Origin: Cunninghamia lanceolata
Lineage: Eukaryota; Streptophyta; Pinopsida; Cupressales; Cupressaceae
Reading direction: 5' to 3'
NCBI GenBank assembly: GCA_027924645.1
Contig: BSBN01000233.1
Span: 7,892,501-7,956,500 of the forward strand
Length of the DNA: 64,000 bases
The position numbers and the translations under genes are program-made. Below, piece by piece: positions 9,178 through 21,651 of this stretch (position 1 is the stretch's first letter; each line of letters opens with the position of its first letter). The notes below the pieces were generated by a model. That model ran no database searches and was not told where the DNA came from. It saw only the letters and a list, made by a program, of their open reading frames with translations.

Positions 9178-10344
9178 TATGGTGGTTCTATGTTATGTGT
9201 TGGTTCCATGGTGTTTAAGGTTTGGGGTATTTCTTCTGTTGTTATTTCTTAGCTTGGCAAGCTTGATGGAATACGGAGGAAGGAATTGGTTGATCTTATA
9301 ATCCTCGTTTCAGTGGATGTTTTGTAGTTGATTTTGTTTTTTAGACTACAATAGGTATTTGAACAATGGATAAGATAGAGATTTTTAGAGTTGATCATGT
9401 GGTTACATTTAATATGATATTGATCTAGAGCTCTTGTTTGATAGTATATAATAACCCTCATGCATGGTGGTTTTGTTATTTCATTCTATGGTCACTTGTA
9501 GTAGAGTATTCATGTTGGATGTTTGTTCTTGGCTCCCTAATCACATGGAGAAACTTGTGTTATCATGACTATGCTGCTTATGTTGGATTCTTGGCTTTAG
9601 TCTTTGGCATTTTAAGGCATTGTTTTGTTAACCTCGAATACATGTAGGATAAGAAGTTGATCATTGGATAATATGAAAGTTTCTGGAACAACCTAGCTCC
9701 TCCATATGCTTGTGCATAGTGGTGGTTGTGAAACTGACCTACAAGTGGGCTTGGAGTTCTTAGATGTCTTCTTCCTTTTAGTTAGTTGTAGTTGCATGTC
9801 TCAGTTTCATATTGATTTGATCTAAGGGTTTTGTAGATTTTCTATTTTAAATCTATGGTTATGCTTAAATTTATGTTATTCTATTATTCTAGTTTAATGG
9901 CTTTGGTAATTTTTAGACTTGTGGGTCTTCTAGATAAGTGGATATGAGTTTGCCTTGGTTTAATGGATATTTTAGGCTCTAACCTAGCATAGAAACCTAA
10001 GTGGATCAATGTTCCACCTTGTACAATCAATCTCAATTGTCACAAATCTATTCTTGATTTATGGAATTGGTCGATGACATGTGGGGAAGATTTCACAAAA
10101 AAATACTCTATTGGAATCCATTTACCTATGCTTACTAGATATTAGGGAAGTTAAAGTGGGTTCTAGAGACACCATTGATGAGCTTGCTCACTTGATTGTA
10201 AACGAGTTCTCCAAAATCAAAACTCTTGTTGGACTAAATTAATGGTGATGGAAAAGAAAGGACTATTTAGGGTGGTTTGAACCTGAGCTAAGAGGTGCAA
10301 TTTCATCAACTATTCGACAACAATATAGTGATAGGTGTTAAAGT
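9178..10344. other. Gene-free stretch, probably decayed copia interior
   Basis: No intact reading frame. It follows a copia-type primer site, so a gag region is expected. Scattered words near 10140-10330 look like broken plus-strand coding sequence, but I could not place them in a family with confidence. Confidence 0.3.
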
Positions 10345-10600
10345 CATATGGAACACTTTACATGTGGACAAGAGTGTGATAGATGTCAAATTCATATGGT
10401 GCCAAATGCCAATTCGATATGGTTGGTAGAGCATGTGACATGTAGATGCAACTAGGTGTTGCACTCATATTGTGCTAGACTAGACATATCCAAGTGTAGG
10501 CATGTTTTCATATGTGTAAGACTGAAGTATGTAGAAAAGAGAACCTATGCAAATATGCATAGAAGTTGTGCACTATGTATGAAGACCAATAAAATTGTGT
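10345..10600. repeat. Diverged repeat pair, copy 1 (partner 22225-22460)
   Basis: The words CTTTACATGTG, CTAGGTGTT and AAGTGTAG recur in the same order at 22225-22460, with roughly two-thirds identity by eye. The pair brackets the Ty3 relic plus E2. They may be the relic's own LTR remains, but no TG/CA ends or target duplication could be fixed. Confidence 0.45.
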
Positions 10601-10639
10601 GTCTAACATAGGATATAGAGGTTGTGAGGAAGTGCTAAA

Positions 10640-11806
10640 AAATTATGGGCCATGTTTAGAGACTATCATGGTTAGAGTTCTCAAGTGAAGATAAACATGG
10701 TTGAATAAGATGTAGATAATTTTGGGCACTAGAATGGTCTTCTTAAAAGTCACCATGATGGATATCTTAGAGGATCTATTGATCACAACACCTACATAGA
10801 CATCTTGGCATTTGATTGTTGGTAGGCCATTGAGAAAATCCATGTTAATTTACTCCTATGGGCATTGGGGAACTATCAGAGGAGTATAGATCCCTATTAT
10901 CTTGTTTGAAGGCTTCATAATACAACATGGTATGTGGGATTTGAGGTTGTGATTACTTTCTCTACATATGTGAATCCAATAGAAGCATTGTTGAAGTGTA
11001 ACAAGCATCTTGGTGATGACAAGGTGATCCATTATTTTGGAATAATGTGCTTTCCAAATGAAGAATCACTAGGGTGCATTGGTAGGGACATAAAGATGTT
11101 CAATCTTGTAAAGAAGCCCATTGGAAATATAAAAATATCCCATGGCTGTACCTTGCATTAGAATGTTAAATATTTTCTCTCTTGAGTATAGTGATCCCTA
11201 GTCAGAAAAATTATGGCCACATGCACCTCTAGTATAATAGAAAGTGCATGGATATGTGACCATCTAAGGAAATCCATAGCCTTGTTGTCATTCCCTTCTT
11301 ATTCTTGATAATCATGTGAAATTTTTGTAGATGTGTCATCCATTTCATATGCTTTGACTTTTCTAGTTCAGTTTGTGTGTGGAGGAATTGAAGTGGCTAA
11401 TGATCAAAGTGATTAATCCTCTCTTTGCTAAGAATATAATGGGGTGATTACTTGATAGCATATACTATTAAGTAGAATTTCTTTTTATAAGTAGGGTAAT
11501 GTTGCACAATATCACTCAATGTTTTAGAATGATAAGCCATAAGATGGCCATGATGGAGTAGTATAGTGCTAAGGTAATTCTAATGCATCTACCTACATAT
11601 GATGTTTGAGTTTATCAAAGGCACATTGTTGCATAGGCATCTATTATAGTGTTGCCTAGGCATGTATAATTTACTTAAGTGGAAAATTTTTAAGTGAGAA
11701 TAAAGCTACACAATTCTATGAGATTGCTTAGAATAGGTCAATTCTGAATCACCTTGATTTTCTTTGGGTCAATATGAATTCTAGAGTGGTTGATGATATA
11801 ACCACT
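10640..11806 (-). pseudogene. Old Ty3/gypsy relic: integrase, RNase H and RT tether
   Basis: Read on the minus strand with many stops and frameshifts. From 10843 down, MDFLNGLPTIKCQDVYVGVV matches the start of a Ty3 integrase core (MDFV.GLP....D.I.VVVDR). Around 11230-11320 comes an RNase H tail-like piece. At 11735-11806 the frame reads INHSRIHIDPKKIKVIQN, the usual RT-to-tether segment (GLEVDPKKIEAI-type). The catalytic integrase aspartate in the MDF motif remains but the rest has decayed. This is the distal half of an element whose RT palm, protease and gag lie at 13047-15060, beyond an insertion. Confidence 0.65.
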
Positions 11807-13046
11807 TGCGTAACATTGAAAATTGCATACCCTTGCATTTTCACACTATATTTTGTCCATGATTTAGTTTCCATTCCCTTAGTTTGTTTGTAGGCTCATT
11901 TTAGCCCTTGTATTAGCCTTTTTTCCCTCCCATGGTGCTTATGCCTTAATTTCAATGTTATCTTTTCATCAAGTTTTGTTTTCACTTTTGTGTTAGTCAT
12001 GTGATGTTTTAGTTCCTCATAGTCTTAGAGCCTAAACAATCTAGACACTAGCGCTTCACATAGACATTTGCATGATGCACTAGCATCCCATGATAGTTTT
12101 TTTGTTTGGTGGCTATTTCTAAGCATTTTCCCACATGTTTCCTTTTGCTTGTCAGTTGTAATGCCTAAAGAATATTTTGAATTCCTTGTTGGCTCCTTCC
12201 TCTTCCCTCCTCTCTTTTTGAACCTCTCTTTCAATATGGCATTTCTCTTGGCTCTCTTGGATCTCTTTCACAACTTTATTGCATGCTAGGATTTTCTACA
12301 GTGCTCCTACATCATCTACTTTCATCTCTCTTACTTTCTTTGGCTTCTTCAAGCCCTTTCTAGGTGATATTTTTATTTTTTGTTGCTAACATTTATTTTT
12401 TGTGCTCTTGAGCACCTTAGGATTTCCACATCCTACTAGTTTTCATTTTAGTCACTTTTCTTATTTCTAGACACACTTAGATTAAGAACACATGCTTTTA
12501 TATATATCTATCTATTGGCTACTATGGAGGTAGAAATACCAAAGCAAGGGTTTGACCTAAAGGAAAAACTTCAATCAACCCCAACCATTTTTCTTGTTCT
12601 GTGTTGCGCAAGTTGAAGAAGAAGATTTGAATGCATGAGAGTTTGATCAATTCTATCTTTTTGTATTTTCATTCTATTATCTAAATTATCTTTCATTTAA
12701 ATGCATTACCTTATCATTTTCTTTGTGTACTATGTTGTTGCGTACTCATTTTGGCCCTGTGTGCTAACAAGATGAAGTTCAGACCCAAATTAGACCGTAC
12801 AATATAGATTTTTATTGTATTTCTACTGTTTGGATGATAGCATGATGCACATGTGTCCTCATGATGCGCTAGTATCCTAGACCAATACTCCCATCCTTTG
12901 GTGCTAGGTTCTTCTTTTCTTCCTCTTTCCTTCTCTGTAACTTGTTTCTGAAAATGGTTACCTAGTTTTCTATAAATTAGTATTTTCTTTCCCTATTCAT
13001 ATGAATGTGATGTAGAAAGTAATAGTATTTTCATTTTTATATTACA
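11807..13046. mobile_element. LTR-like insertion inside the relic RT gene (solo LTR candidate, about 1.24 kb)
   Basis: RT coding reads KIQYLGV up to 13047 on the right and YIINHSRIHIDP from about 11800 on the left. Removing 11807-13046 with one copy of a short duplication rejoins YLG-Y-IINHS in frame. The insert begins TG, ends CA and is flanked by CCACT and CCAAG, a 5-bp duplication with two mismatches. It has no long frame; a GCATGATGCA word occurs twice inside it (12070 and 12840). A solo LTR is the simplest reading; a MITE or other insert is possible. Confidence 0.5.
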
Positions 13047-15060
13047 CCAAGATATTGAATCTTTGTGGTGCCAAAAGTGCATTTGTTGAGGTTAGGTTAA
13101 AGCTTGTGCTAGAAAAATGTATCTAGTACCAATGCACCTTGTTCCACATGTTCATCCTAGCTCCTACTAAAGATGAGGGTATCATCCAGGTAGATAATGA
13201 TAAATGAAATTATGAATGCACATAAAACACCATTCATCAAGTGCATTAATGTCATAGGAGCATTACTTAGAGTAAAAAGCATAATCATCTTCATAGAGAC
13301 CCTCTTGAGTTTTGAATGTAGTTTTCTAGATGCCTTCTAATTAGACTACAACCTAGTCATAACTTGACTTGTGATCAACTTTAGTGAAGTAGCATGCTCT
13401 ATGAAATTGATCCAAGAGATTATCGATGTGCAAAAGTGTATACTTGTTTTTCCTCTAAACTTTGTTGAGTGCATTGTAGCTAATGCAACATCATCATGCA
13501 CCATCCTTTTTGGTGATAGTGTAATTGAACATACACAAGGACATGAACTTGTATTGAATTATAATTAATCAACCAAATTTTCAACTTGATATTAGTTTTA
13601 TCATTCTTCCATACTGATCTATGGTATAGATAAAAGAGGAGATTTAAGAATCAAGTTGATTTTGTGTTCAACAAAGTAGTGCATAGGGACACTCATTTGA
13701 TCAACAAAGAATTCATTATATTGACTCAAAACAATGTCAAGTTGGAATTTCTATAACATAGTAGGCATGTGGTTTCATGCCATAAGAGCATGTTTACCTA
13801 TTTGTGTAGGTTTTTCTACTTAAACCATCGGAATAAAAAATTTCCATGTGTGTACAATTATCTTACTACACTATTTGGCTAATACTAGGGTCAATCTAAC
13901 CTAAATATCAATCATGACATGAATTCTCTAACATTATGATTTTCCATTGTAAGTACCCTTGTAATCATAAATAAATGATCTACCAAGAAAAATATCACAA
14001 ACTTTTAGATGTTCAATGTCACAATTCACTATGTTACACATAGGTTTAACAACATAATTAATTATACATTGGAGACTTGTATTTCCCTGACATGCTATAA
14101 CCATACAAAAGAGTAGGGAGTTAGATGACATTGGTGTGCATCTTAGGAATTGCATAAAATTCTTTGTGATGATGTTATTTTGGTTCTACTATCAATGATG
14201 ACATGTGTAGGATTACCATTCATCCAATACTTCATGTAGAAAGGTCATTCTTGCTCTCTTGAAGTATTAGTTTTTTTCCTTGCATTGTGGCACTAAATGT
14301 TTGATTGGTCTCCTCATCATCAACATGATTTGGTGTGGCCTGCATAGTAAGTGTTTATTGCTCATAGTAGTTGAAGTCACTATGAGAGTGGGAATGGTGA
14401 TAGGTGCATCCTTGTGAACTTTATAATTACTTCTCTTTATCCCTATTTGGTATAGATTTATTGCGAGACATGGGGTGGGCATGTTCAAAAGTTTTGTTGT
14501 CATCTTTTGTTAGGTGTCTTCTAACATGGTATGTATGAACATAAATTTTCTTGCACAAATATGCCTTTGTGTAGAAACAACCATTTTTTCTTAATCTTTG
14601 AATTTATTTTAATTTTGGATGCATTAAAAAATTCTTGACTCAAAGTATCTAATAGAAAGAAGTCCATTTTAGTGTAGATAGGAGGTGGAATCCCACTAAT
14701 ATTTTTGAGCACTCAAAGATGTTTTGGCATTTCATCAAATAGGCACATAGAGTAATCATGAAACTCATTGGTGTAAGACTCCATAGTTTGATCTCTATAT
14801 TAATGCAATTCTTAAAACATTATGTAGTCATCTTGATGATCTTTGAGAGGATAGTACTCAACTTGCAAAGTGTTGGGAAAGTCACTCCAAGTTTAGATGG
14901 GATTGTGATCTCTATCCTAGTATGCTCTACTTACTTGCCACTAGTGATAATTGAAACCAAATTTTTTATACAATGAACAAATTTTCTCTACATCATTGAA
15001 TTTGTTTATGGAAAAAAAAGGACTCAATTTGTTTAGTCTAGTTGTCTTGTCCTATGGTGT
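13047..15060 (-). pseudogene. Old Ty3/gypsy relic: RT palm, protease and gag
   Basis: Upstream half of the relic, minus strand. At about 13050-13100 it reads NKCTFGTTKIQYLGV, and near 13171-13205 FIIIYLDDTLI, the RT catalytic YLDD. At 13960-14050 comes VCDIFLGRSFIYD, the protease-end motif seen as LLFGRPWQYD in E1. At 14600-14850 comes QTMESYTNEFHDYSM and IPPPIYTKMDFFLLDTLSQE, matching the gag end (SSYTEEFMKL and the region before LKVEEKLKR in E1). Stops and frameshifts occur throughout, so it is far older than E1-E3. No LTR could be fixed. Confidence 0.65.
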
Positions 15061-15113
15061 CAATTTTACATGTACAAATATTGGAATGTAAAGATTTATT
15101 TGCACTCTAAAGG

Positions 15114-15118
15114 GATTG
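15114..15118. repeat. Target-site duplication of E2, left copy (GATTG)
   Basis: GATTG precedes the TG of the left LTR and recurs exactly at 21647-21651 after the CA of the right LTR. Confidence 0.9.
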
Positions 15119-15963
15119 TGGTGCAGTCACGGTAGGAAGGTTCATAGAGTGAACTGTCTGGACCATGTAGCAAGAGTAAACACAACAGAAACATTCAAAG
15201 AAAATGGAACAAATGTAGATTCAATCTTCCAATATATCAAAGAATTCAAAATGGAGATCCGCCGACAACATGTGGGCTTACAATTAGGGCTCACAGGCCT
15301 GATTACATACATGCGCAAGATAAAGCTATGAGGTTCCTTTGCACAAATCTAACTATCAGATCTTTCTTATGTGAATAGCTTCCTATCTCCTTTCTTGACG
15401 ATCTATTACATCTTTATATATCATTTTCAGACCAATAGATTCCTCCAGGTCAGCCAAGGAAGGTCACAAACACTAATGAAGAGTTGTAATGTGTTCACAG
15501 ATAGGTCAGACCTAAATGCATAGAACACTTCCTCAAATGAATGAAACGATGTGTAAACCCTTGGGGAAGGTCGGCCATGAACCACAAGACATTGAATGAT
15601 GTGTCATTGAGATCTACAAGTCAAGGAATGATCCACAAGCCTTCTCCTTCAACTGATTGTCAGGAACTATTAGAATGCTCTGCTATGAGAAAATAGTCAA
15701 CTTTTGATAGCGATATCTTTCCAGTGACTGATCTAAATGCTCTAAATTCTTGATATAATGTAGATGAATGAATGTAGATGCTAAGTCTAGATCCGTAAGA
15801 TGTGAAATGCCAAAACTAGACCACAAGATGAGAATTGCTACTGACTGAACTACTTGAACTAAACTGGAAAATGAAAGAAACAAACTGAACTACAAACAAA
15901 CTGGAATGCAAATGTTTTTGGTTGATGTAAAATTACTCTTGAACCAGGGATGCTCCTACATCA
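15119..15963 (-). repeat. E2 3' LTR (845 bp)
   Basis: Begins TGGTGCAGTCACGG and ends GATGCTCCTACATCA. Partner of 20802-21646. The last bases resemble the same LTR edge in E1 and E3, so on the element strand all three begin with a form of TGATGCAGGAGCA. Confidence 0.93.
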
Positions 15964-15994
15964 GACATCCAAGGTTATTGAAAAAGTGAGTCCC

Positions 15995-17531
15995 TCACTT
16001 TGCTGGGGCTAGGGGAGAACCAAGACGGTCCACCTCAGCCTGAGAAATCCATGATGAATCTTCTTCCGGTTTGCCTTTCCACTTCACAAGATATTCTTTG
16101 TATTATCTTCCTCTAGTGCTGCATCCAACTCTGCTATCCAAAATGTCTTCTATTTGATTTGGTGCTTGTTGTGGTAACTGCGTCTTCAAGTCTTCTTCCA
16201 TGCTGTCACTAAACTCTGCTTCATGATAATGATAAAGATCTGCAATGTTGAAAATAGGTGAAATACCCAATGTCTCTGGTAATTCCACTTCATATGAATT
16301 TCCTGAATCAAATTTCCTGAGTATCCTACGAGGTCCAAACTTCTTCATCTTCAACTTTTTATAAGTCCTAACTAGAAATCTTTCTTTTCTCAAGTATACC
16401 ATTACTTCATCTCCCACTTCAAATTCCTTATGTCTTCTCTTCTCATCTGCCTTTTCCTTATACTTACTATTCATATCCACCAAATGCTTCTTCACCTGAT
16501 TATTCACTGTCTGGATATGATCTGCAAATTCTTCTGCTTCTGTACTCCTCTTTTCTTCTCTACTGATATCTCTCAATTCTACAACTCCTCTAGGATTCAC
16601 TTCGGAAACAATTTCAAAAGGTGTCCTTCTGGTACTCCTGTTCACCAAATTATTGTATACAAACACTGCTTGTTAAAGAATCAAATCCCAACTTCTAGTT
16701 TTCTCTCCAACCAAACATCTCAACAAATTTCCCAAACTCCTATTCACTACCTCTGTCTGTCCATCTGTCTGTGGATGAAAAGTAGAACTAAAATTTGAAT
16801 CTATCTTCATCTTCTTCCAAAGTGTCCACCAAAAGTATCCAGCAAACTTTGTATCTCTGTCTAAAACTATGCTCTTAGGTAATCCATGCAATCTCACAAT
16901 CTCCTTGAAAAATATATCAGCTACATCCACTGCATCAGTTGTCTTCTTACAAGGTATGAAATGAGTCATCTTTGAAAATCTGTCAACCACTACAAATATT
17001 GAATCATGTCCTCTCTGTGTCTTAGGTAATCCCATTACAAAATCCATGCTTATGTCTTCCCAAGGTCTCTCCGGTATTGTCAAAGGTTTATACAATCAGT
17101 ATTCTGACTACTCCCTTTTGCAACTTGACAAAATCTACAACTCTGCACAAATCTCTGAACATCCTTATGTATCTGAGGCCAAAAGTAATTTTCACTTACC
17201 AAAGCCACTGTCTTATCAATGCCAAAGTGTCCTTCCAATCCACCACTATGCTTCTCCTTGATCAAATTATCTCTCATTAAACTTCCAGGTATGCACAATT
17301 GACTTCCTTTGAATAACATATCTTCTTGATCGAAGAATCGAACCACTTGCTTCTATCTATCACAATAGGTTCCTTACATGGTATCCAAGGTTCTGTAAAA
17401 TCAATGTCTCCCTCATACATGTTTTTTAATTCATCAAAACCCAACACTTCAACTCTCATCTTTGTCAACAAGTTCCTTCTTCTACTCAAGGCATCAGCAA
17501 CTTTGTTTGATTTACCACTCCAATGCTTCAA
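15995..17531 (-). pseudogene. E2 integrase and chromodomain (decayed)
   Basis: Several frames must be joined. Near 17260-17346 is the HHCC module (EKHSGGLEGHFG, then CRFCQVAKG at 17110-17140). At 16673-17095 the core reads [19 protein letters not shown] and [12 protein letters not shown], so the DDE residues remain although the second site reads LDRD, not SDRD. At 16103-16666 lies the C-terminal domain with MKKFGPRRIL (GPY/F). After a TAA the frame continues as a clear chromodomain (YKEYLVKWKGKPEEDSSW), ending with TGA at 15995-15997. The aromatic and acidic residues of the chromodomain are better kept here than in E1. The gene is non-functional through frameshifts and stops. Confidence 0.85.
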
Positions 17532-17549
17532 TACAAAAGTATAACTCTA

Positions 17550-18924
17550 CATGAACTTGCCTCTGATGCCTTGAGTAGAAGAATTATGATTCAACTTACC
17601 TCTCATCTCTGATTCAACTTACCTTGAATATTCAAATATTGCAAATCTTGATTATCTGTATACAACACAAACTCTTTAGGCAACAAGTAATGTCTCCACT
17701 TTTTCAAGGCTTGAATTATGGCATAGAACTCTTGATCATAAATTGAATATCTTCTCCTTGCATCATTCAACTTCTCACTAAAATAAGCTACAAGTCTACC
17801 TTCTTGACTTAACACTACTCCAATTGCATTTCCACTAGCATCACAATCAACTTGTAATACCTTATTAAAATCTGGTAATGCCAAAACAGGTTGCCCTATC
17901 ACTTTCTACTTCAACAACTCAAAACTTTTATCTGCTCCAAATGTCCACTTAAAATCTTTTCTGTCACCTATCATTGTCTTTGTCATAGGGTTACAAACTG
18001 AACTAAAATTTTTTATGAACTTCTGGTAGAAACTAACCAATCCATGAAATGATTTAACCTCTCCAATGCTCTCCATTGTAGGCCATTCAACAATTGCTCT
18101 CACTTTCTTAGGGTCCATCTTCAATCCTTCTATAGAAATCACAAATCCCAAGTATACCAACTCTTCCTTCATGAAACTACACTTCTTGATGTTTATCAAC
18201 AATTCCTCTTCTCTCAACCTCTTCAAAACTTGTCTAATATGCCACAAATGTTCTTCCTTTGTCTTACTTTAAAAATCATAATATCATCCAAGTATACAAT
18301 CACAAACTTACCCAATAATTTCTTTAGAACTTCATTCATCAATCTCATGAAAGTACTTGGTACATTTGTCAATCCAAAAGGAATCACTAACCACTCATAC
18401 AATCCTTCATTTGTCGTAAAATTAGTCTTCCATTCATCACCTTCTCTGATTCTGATCTGATGGTATCCACTCTGCAAATCTATATTTGTGAAATATCTTG
18501 CTCCACTCAAACAGTCCATAATATCATCCATCCTAGGTAAAGGAAATCTATACTTAACTGTGATCTTGTTTATTTCTGTAGAATCAGTACACATTCTCCA
18601 TTCTCCATCCTTCTTCGGTGTAAGCAATGCAGGTTCTGCACAAGGGCTCAAAATTTCTCTGATCAAACTTTTCCTCAACAACTCTTGTATCTATTTATTC
18701 AATTCTTCATTCTCTGCTGGTGTCATCCTATGTGTTGCTTTGTTAGGCAAACTTGCTCCTGGTATAAGATCCATATGATGACTGATACTCCTTACAGGTG
18801 GTAATCCTTCAGGTACATTATCTGATATGATGTCTCCATACTCTGTCAACAACTCTCTTATCTCATCCAGTTCAGCTTCTTTCTTCACTACTTCAGGTGT
18901 TTTAGGAATCAAGGCATAACACAT
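17550..18924 (-). pseudogene. E2 reverse transcriptase and RNase H (decayed)
   Basis: RT begins after the ALIP linker word. The palm at 18223-18681 holds [24 protein letters not shown] and YLDD in [12 protein letters not shown] 2-base frameshift at about 18270 moves the rest to the frame of 17906-18247 (KCSFMKEELVYLGFVIS, SFHGLVSFYQKFI). RNase H at 17603-17902 shows VDCDASGNAIG, YDQEFYAIIQALKKW and YTDNQDLQYLN. Several stops are TAG. The linker stop before ALIP is also TAG, but it is not in the same alignment column as the linker TAG of E1. Confidence 0.87.
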
Positions 18925-18930
18925 ACTTTC

Positions 18931-20580
18931 CTATTTCAAACCATCCAAAAAATTTCTTCCATCTACCAAACAGATTCTAACATTTACACATACCACATCT
19001 TCAGGATCATCTTCCAAAAGAATCAAAGTAATTCTTTTTCCATTTGCTGTTATAGTATATGTGTTCTTTCTCCCATCATGTATAGCTTTTCTAGCATATT
19101 GCCAAGGTCTACCCAACAAGATATGACAAACATCCATAGACATAATAGCACACAAGACTTCATCATGATAAGATCCAATATGAAATTTCACCAAACATTG
19201 TTCACTCCCCAGTACCTTATGAGCATCCCAAATCCATGCTATTTGATAGGGCTTAGGGTGTTTCAATCTTTCCAACTTCAGCTTAGTCACCATCTCTTCT
19301 GAAACTAGGTTATCTAAACTACCACTATCAATTACAATTTTACAGCACTTACCTTCGGATTTGCATCTAGTTTTGAATAGAGTTTTCCTCTGTGATTGTT
19401 CGTCATTTGTCTCGACTTGAAATAGTGCTCTCCTCATCACCAATGATTCTCCTTTCTCAGGTTTACCAATAGAACGAGGTGATCCAACAGGTTCTTCTTT
19501 AACATAGGCTGCTCTTCCACTGTTCTCTGTCTTCTTGCTTGTACTACCTTAATTACATTCAAATGCTCTATGTCCTTCACCTCCACACTTGAAACAAGTA
19601 CCTCTGGATATCCTCTTATCAAATCCTCTTCCTTCTCTTCTATATCGTTCATTCCGGTATGCACTAGGGTTTCCTCTCTGGTAAAAAAGATTGCCATCTC
19701 TTCGGTAAGCATTGTTATCTCTTTCATCCTTCTTAGATGGGTTGTCAAACTTGTTCTGCTCCACAAATGATCTATCATATCCAGAAAATGCTTTACCTCT
19801 CTGAAATTTACCTCCTCTACCTCTCTATCTTTGATCATGCTTCTTATTCATCTTCTCTTCAACTTTCAAGGCAAATTGATATGCTTCTTCCAAAGATGTC
19901 ATCCTTACCAATCTTAGTTGTTCTTGAATGTTCAGTCTCAGTCCATTGATGTATCTTGCCACTTTCTCCTTGCTTGCTTCACTATGTCATGTCCTTATGA
20001 TCATCTTATGAAATTCTTCAGTATACTCCTTCACAGATTTCTCCTTTTGTCTCAGGTTCTGCAATCTTTTCAACAACTCCAACTCATTGTCAGTAGGTAT
20101 GAACTGATTCTTCAACTTTGTCACCATTCGGTCCCACTTTATAATCTTTTCTTTTCCACTTCTATTTTTTTCCAACTAAACTTCTTTCCACCATATAGCA
20201 GCATGTCCTTTCTACTTTGTCTTTGCAAATTTTGCCTTCTCTAGATCTTTAATTTCCTCGTATTCAAAATATTCTTCCATATCATTTATTGAGTCAATCA
20301 ATTCTTCAGGATTCAAATTATTAGTGTAGCTTGGTACATCAACTCTAGGCCTTTTTCCAATCTTTGAAATAGCTCGCAACATCTTTATCTAATCTGAATC
20401 TTCTTTTGCATCACCTTCCAGGGTTTCACCAATTTGTTCAGCTGATTGAAATTCTTCCTCATCATCACTTTCAACATTAGGTTTATGTGTCAATCCTCTT
20501 TGCCTATCTTCCTTAAAAACATCCAAATGAATTCACATTATTCTCATCAATTCCATCATCTCATCCATTCTATTAACCAT
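18931..20580 (-). pseudogene. E2 gag and aspartic protease (decayed, frame kept)
   Basis: From ATG 20578-20580 the frame runs to TAG 18931-18933 with several internal stops but no shift. The gag core shows EELIDSINDMEEYFEYEE, KGHAAIWWKEV and LQNLRQKEKSVKEYTEEF. A CCHC knuckle lies at 19555-19596 (CFKCGGEGHRAFEC). The protease in 18931-19443 has VIDSGSLDNLV, and near its end MDVCHILLGRPWQYARK. Internal stops include TAG in the word EV-stop-LEKN; E3 has TAG at the same site. The start leaves about 207 bp between primer site and gag, a normal leader, unlike E1. Confidence 0.87.
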
Positions 20581-20787
20581 TGTACCAATAGGAGGAACTC
20601 TTTGCGGCAGCATTCTTCATAGGATCAAGTGCAAACTACCTCAAATTCGGCGATCGAGCTACAAGCGACAACTGCCTCTCAATCGATGATCAGTTGAGAA
20701 CAAGTAACCTACCTAAGACTGGTGATCTACTTACAACAATATCTTACAGAATCCCTTTGCCAATTCACTTGAAAGAATCAAATTTTC

Positions 20788-20799
20788 ACTTTGATACCA
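20788..20799 (-). other. E2 primer binding site
   Basis: Reads TGGTATCAAAGT on the minus strand, two bases from the 5' LTR end. It is a variant of the initiator tRNA-Met type site; E3 has the same 12 bases. Confidence 0.85.
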
Positions 20800-20801
20800 C
20801 T

Positions 20802-21646
20802 TGGTGTAGTCACGGTAGGAGGGTTCACAAAGTGAATTGTCTAGACCGTGCAGTAAGAGTAAACACAATGGAAACACTCAAAGAAAATGGAACAAATGTA
20901 GATTCAGTCTTCTAATATATCAAAGAATTCAAAATAGAGATCCACCGGCAACATGCGGGCTTACAATTAGGGCTCACGTGCTTGATTACATACATGCACA
21001 AGATAAAGCTTTGAGGCTCCTTTGCACAAATCTAACTATCATATCTTTCTTATGTGAATATCTTCCTAACTCCTTTTCGAAGGATCTATTACATCTTTAT
21101 ATATCATTTCTGGACCAATAGATTCCTTTGCATTGGCCAAGGAAGGTCACAAACTATAATGAAGAGTTGTAACATGTTCGCAGATAGGTCGGACCTAAAT
21201 GCATAGAACACTTCCTCAAATGAATAAAACAATGTGCAGACCATTGGGGAAGGTTGGACATGAACCACAAGACATTGAATTATGTGTCATTGAGATCCGC
21301 AAGTCAAGGAATGATCTGCAAGCCTTCTCCTTTAGGTGATTGTCAGGAACTATTAGAATGCTCTACTCTGAGAAAATAATCAACTTCTGATAGCAATGTC
21401 TTTCCGGTGACTGATCCAAATGCTCTAAATTCTTGATATGATGTACATGAATGAATGTAGATGCTAAGTCTAGATCCGTAAGATGTGAAATGCCAAAACC
21501 AGACCATAAGCTGAGAACTGCTACTAACTGAACTACCTGAATTGAATTGGAAAATGAAAGAAACAAACTAAACTACAAACAAATTGGAATGCAAATGCTT
21601 TTGGTTGATGCAAGATTACTCTTGAACTAGGGATGCTCCTGGATCA
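20802..21646 (-). repeat. E2 5' LTR (845 bp)
   Basis: Begins TGGTGTAGTCACGG and ends GATGCTCCTGGATCA; partner of 15119-15963. By eye about 26 differences occur in the first 260 aligned bases, about 22 of them transitions. Confidence 0.93.
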
Positions 21647-21651
21647 GATTG
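21647..21651. repeat. Target-site duplication of E2, right copy (GATTG)
   Basis: Exact match to 15114-15118, directly after the CA end of the right LTR. Confidence 0.9.

Larger units (their letters stand above)
15119..21646 (-). mobile_element. E2: complete but decayed Ty3/gypsy chromovirus
   Basis: Two 845-bp LTRs of identical length, a perfect GATTG target duplication, and a minus-strand interior in the order primer binding site, gag, protease, RT, RNase H, integrase, chromodomain. The frame is one continuous gag-pol from 20580 to about 18270 apart from stop codons; frameshifts follow. The LTRs differ at roughly one base in ten over the first 260 bp, mostly transitions, so E2 is far older than E1. 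It inserted just upstream of the gag remains of the older Ty3 relic. Confidence 0.93.

Noticed and set aside
16430..16798. Plus-strand 122-residue frame over the E2 integrase
   Set aside because: It is the antisense shadow of well-recognised integrase coding sequence on the minus strand.
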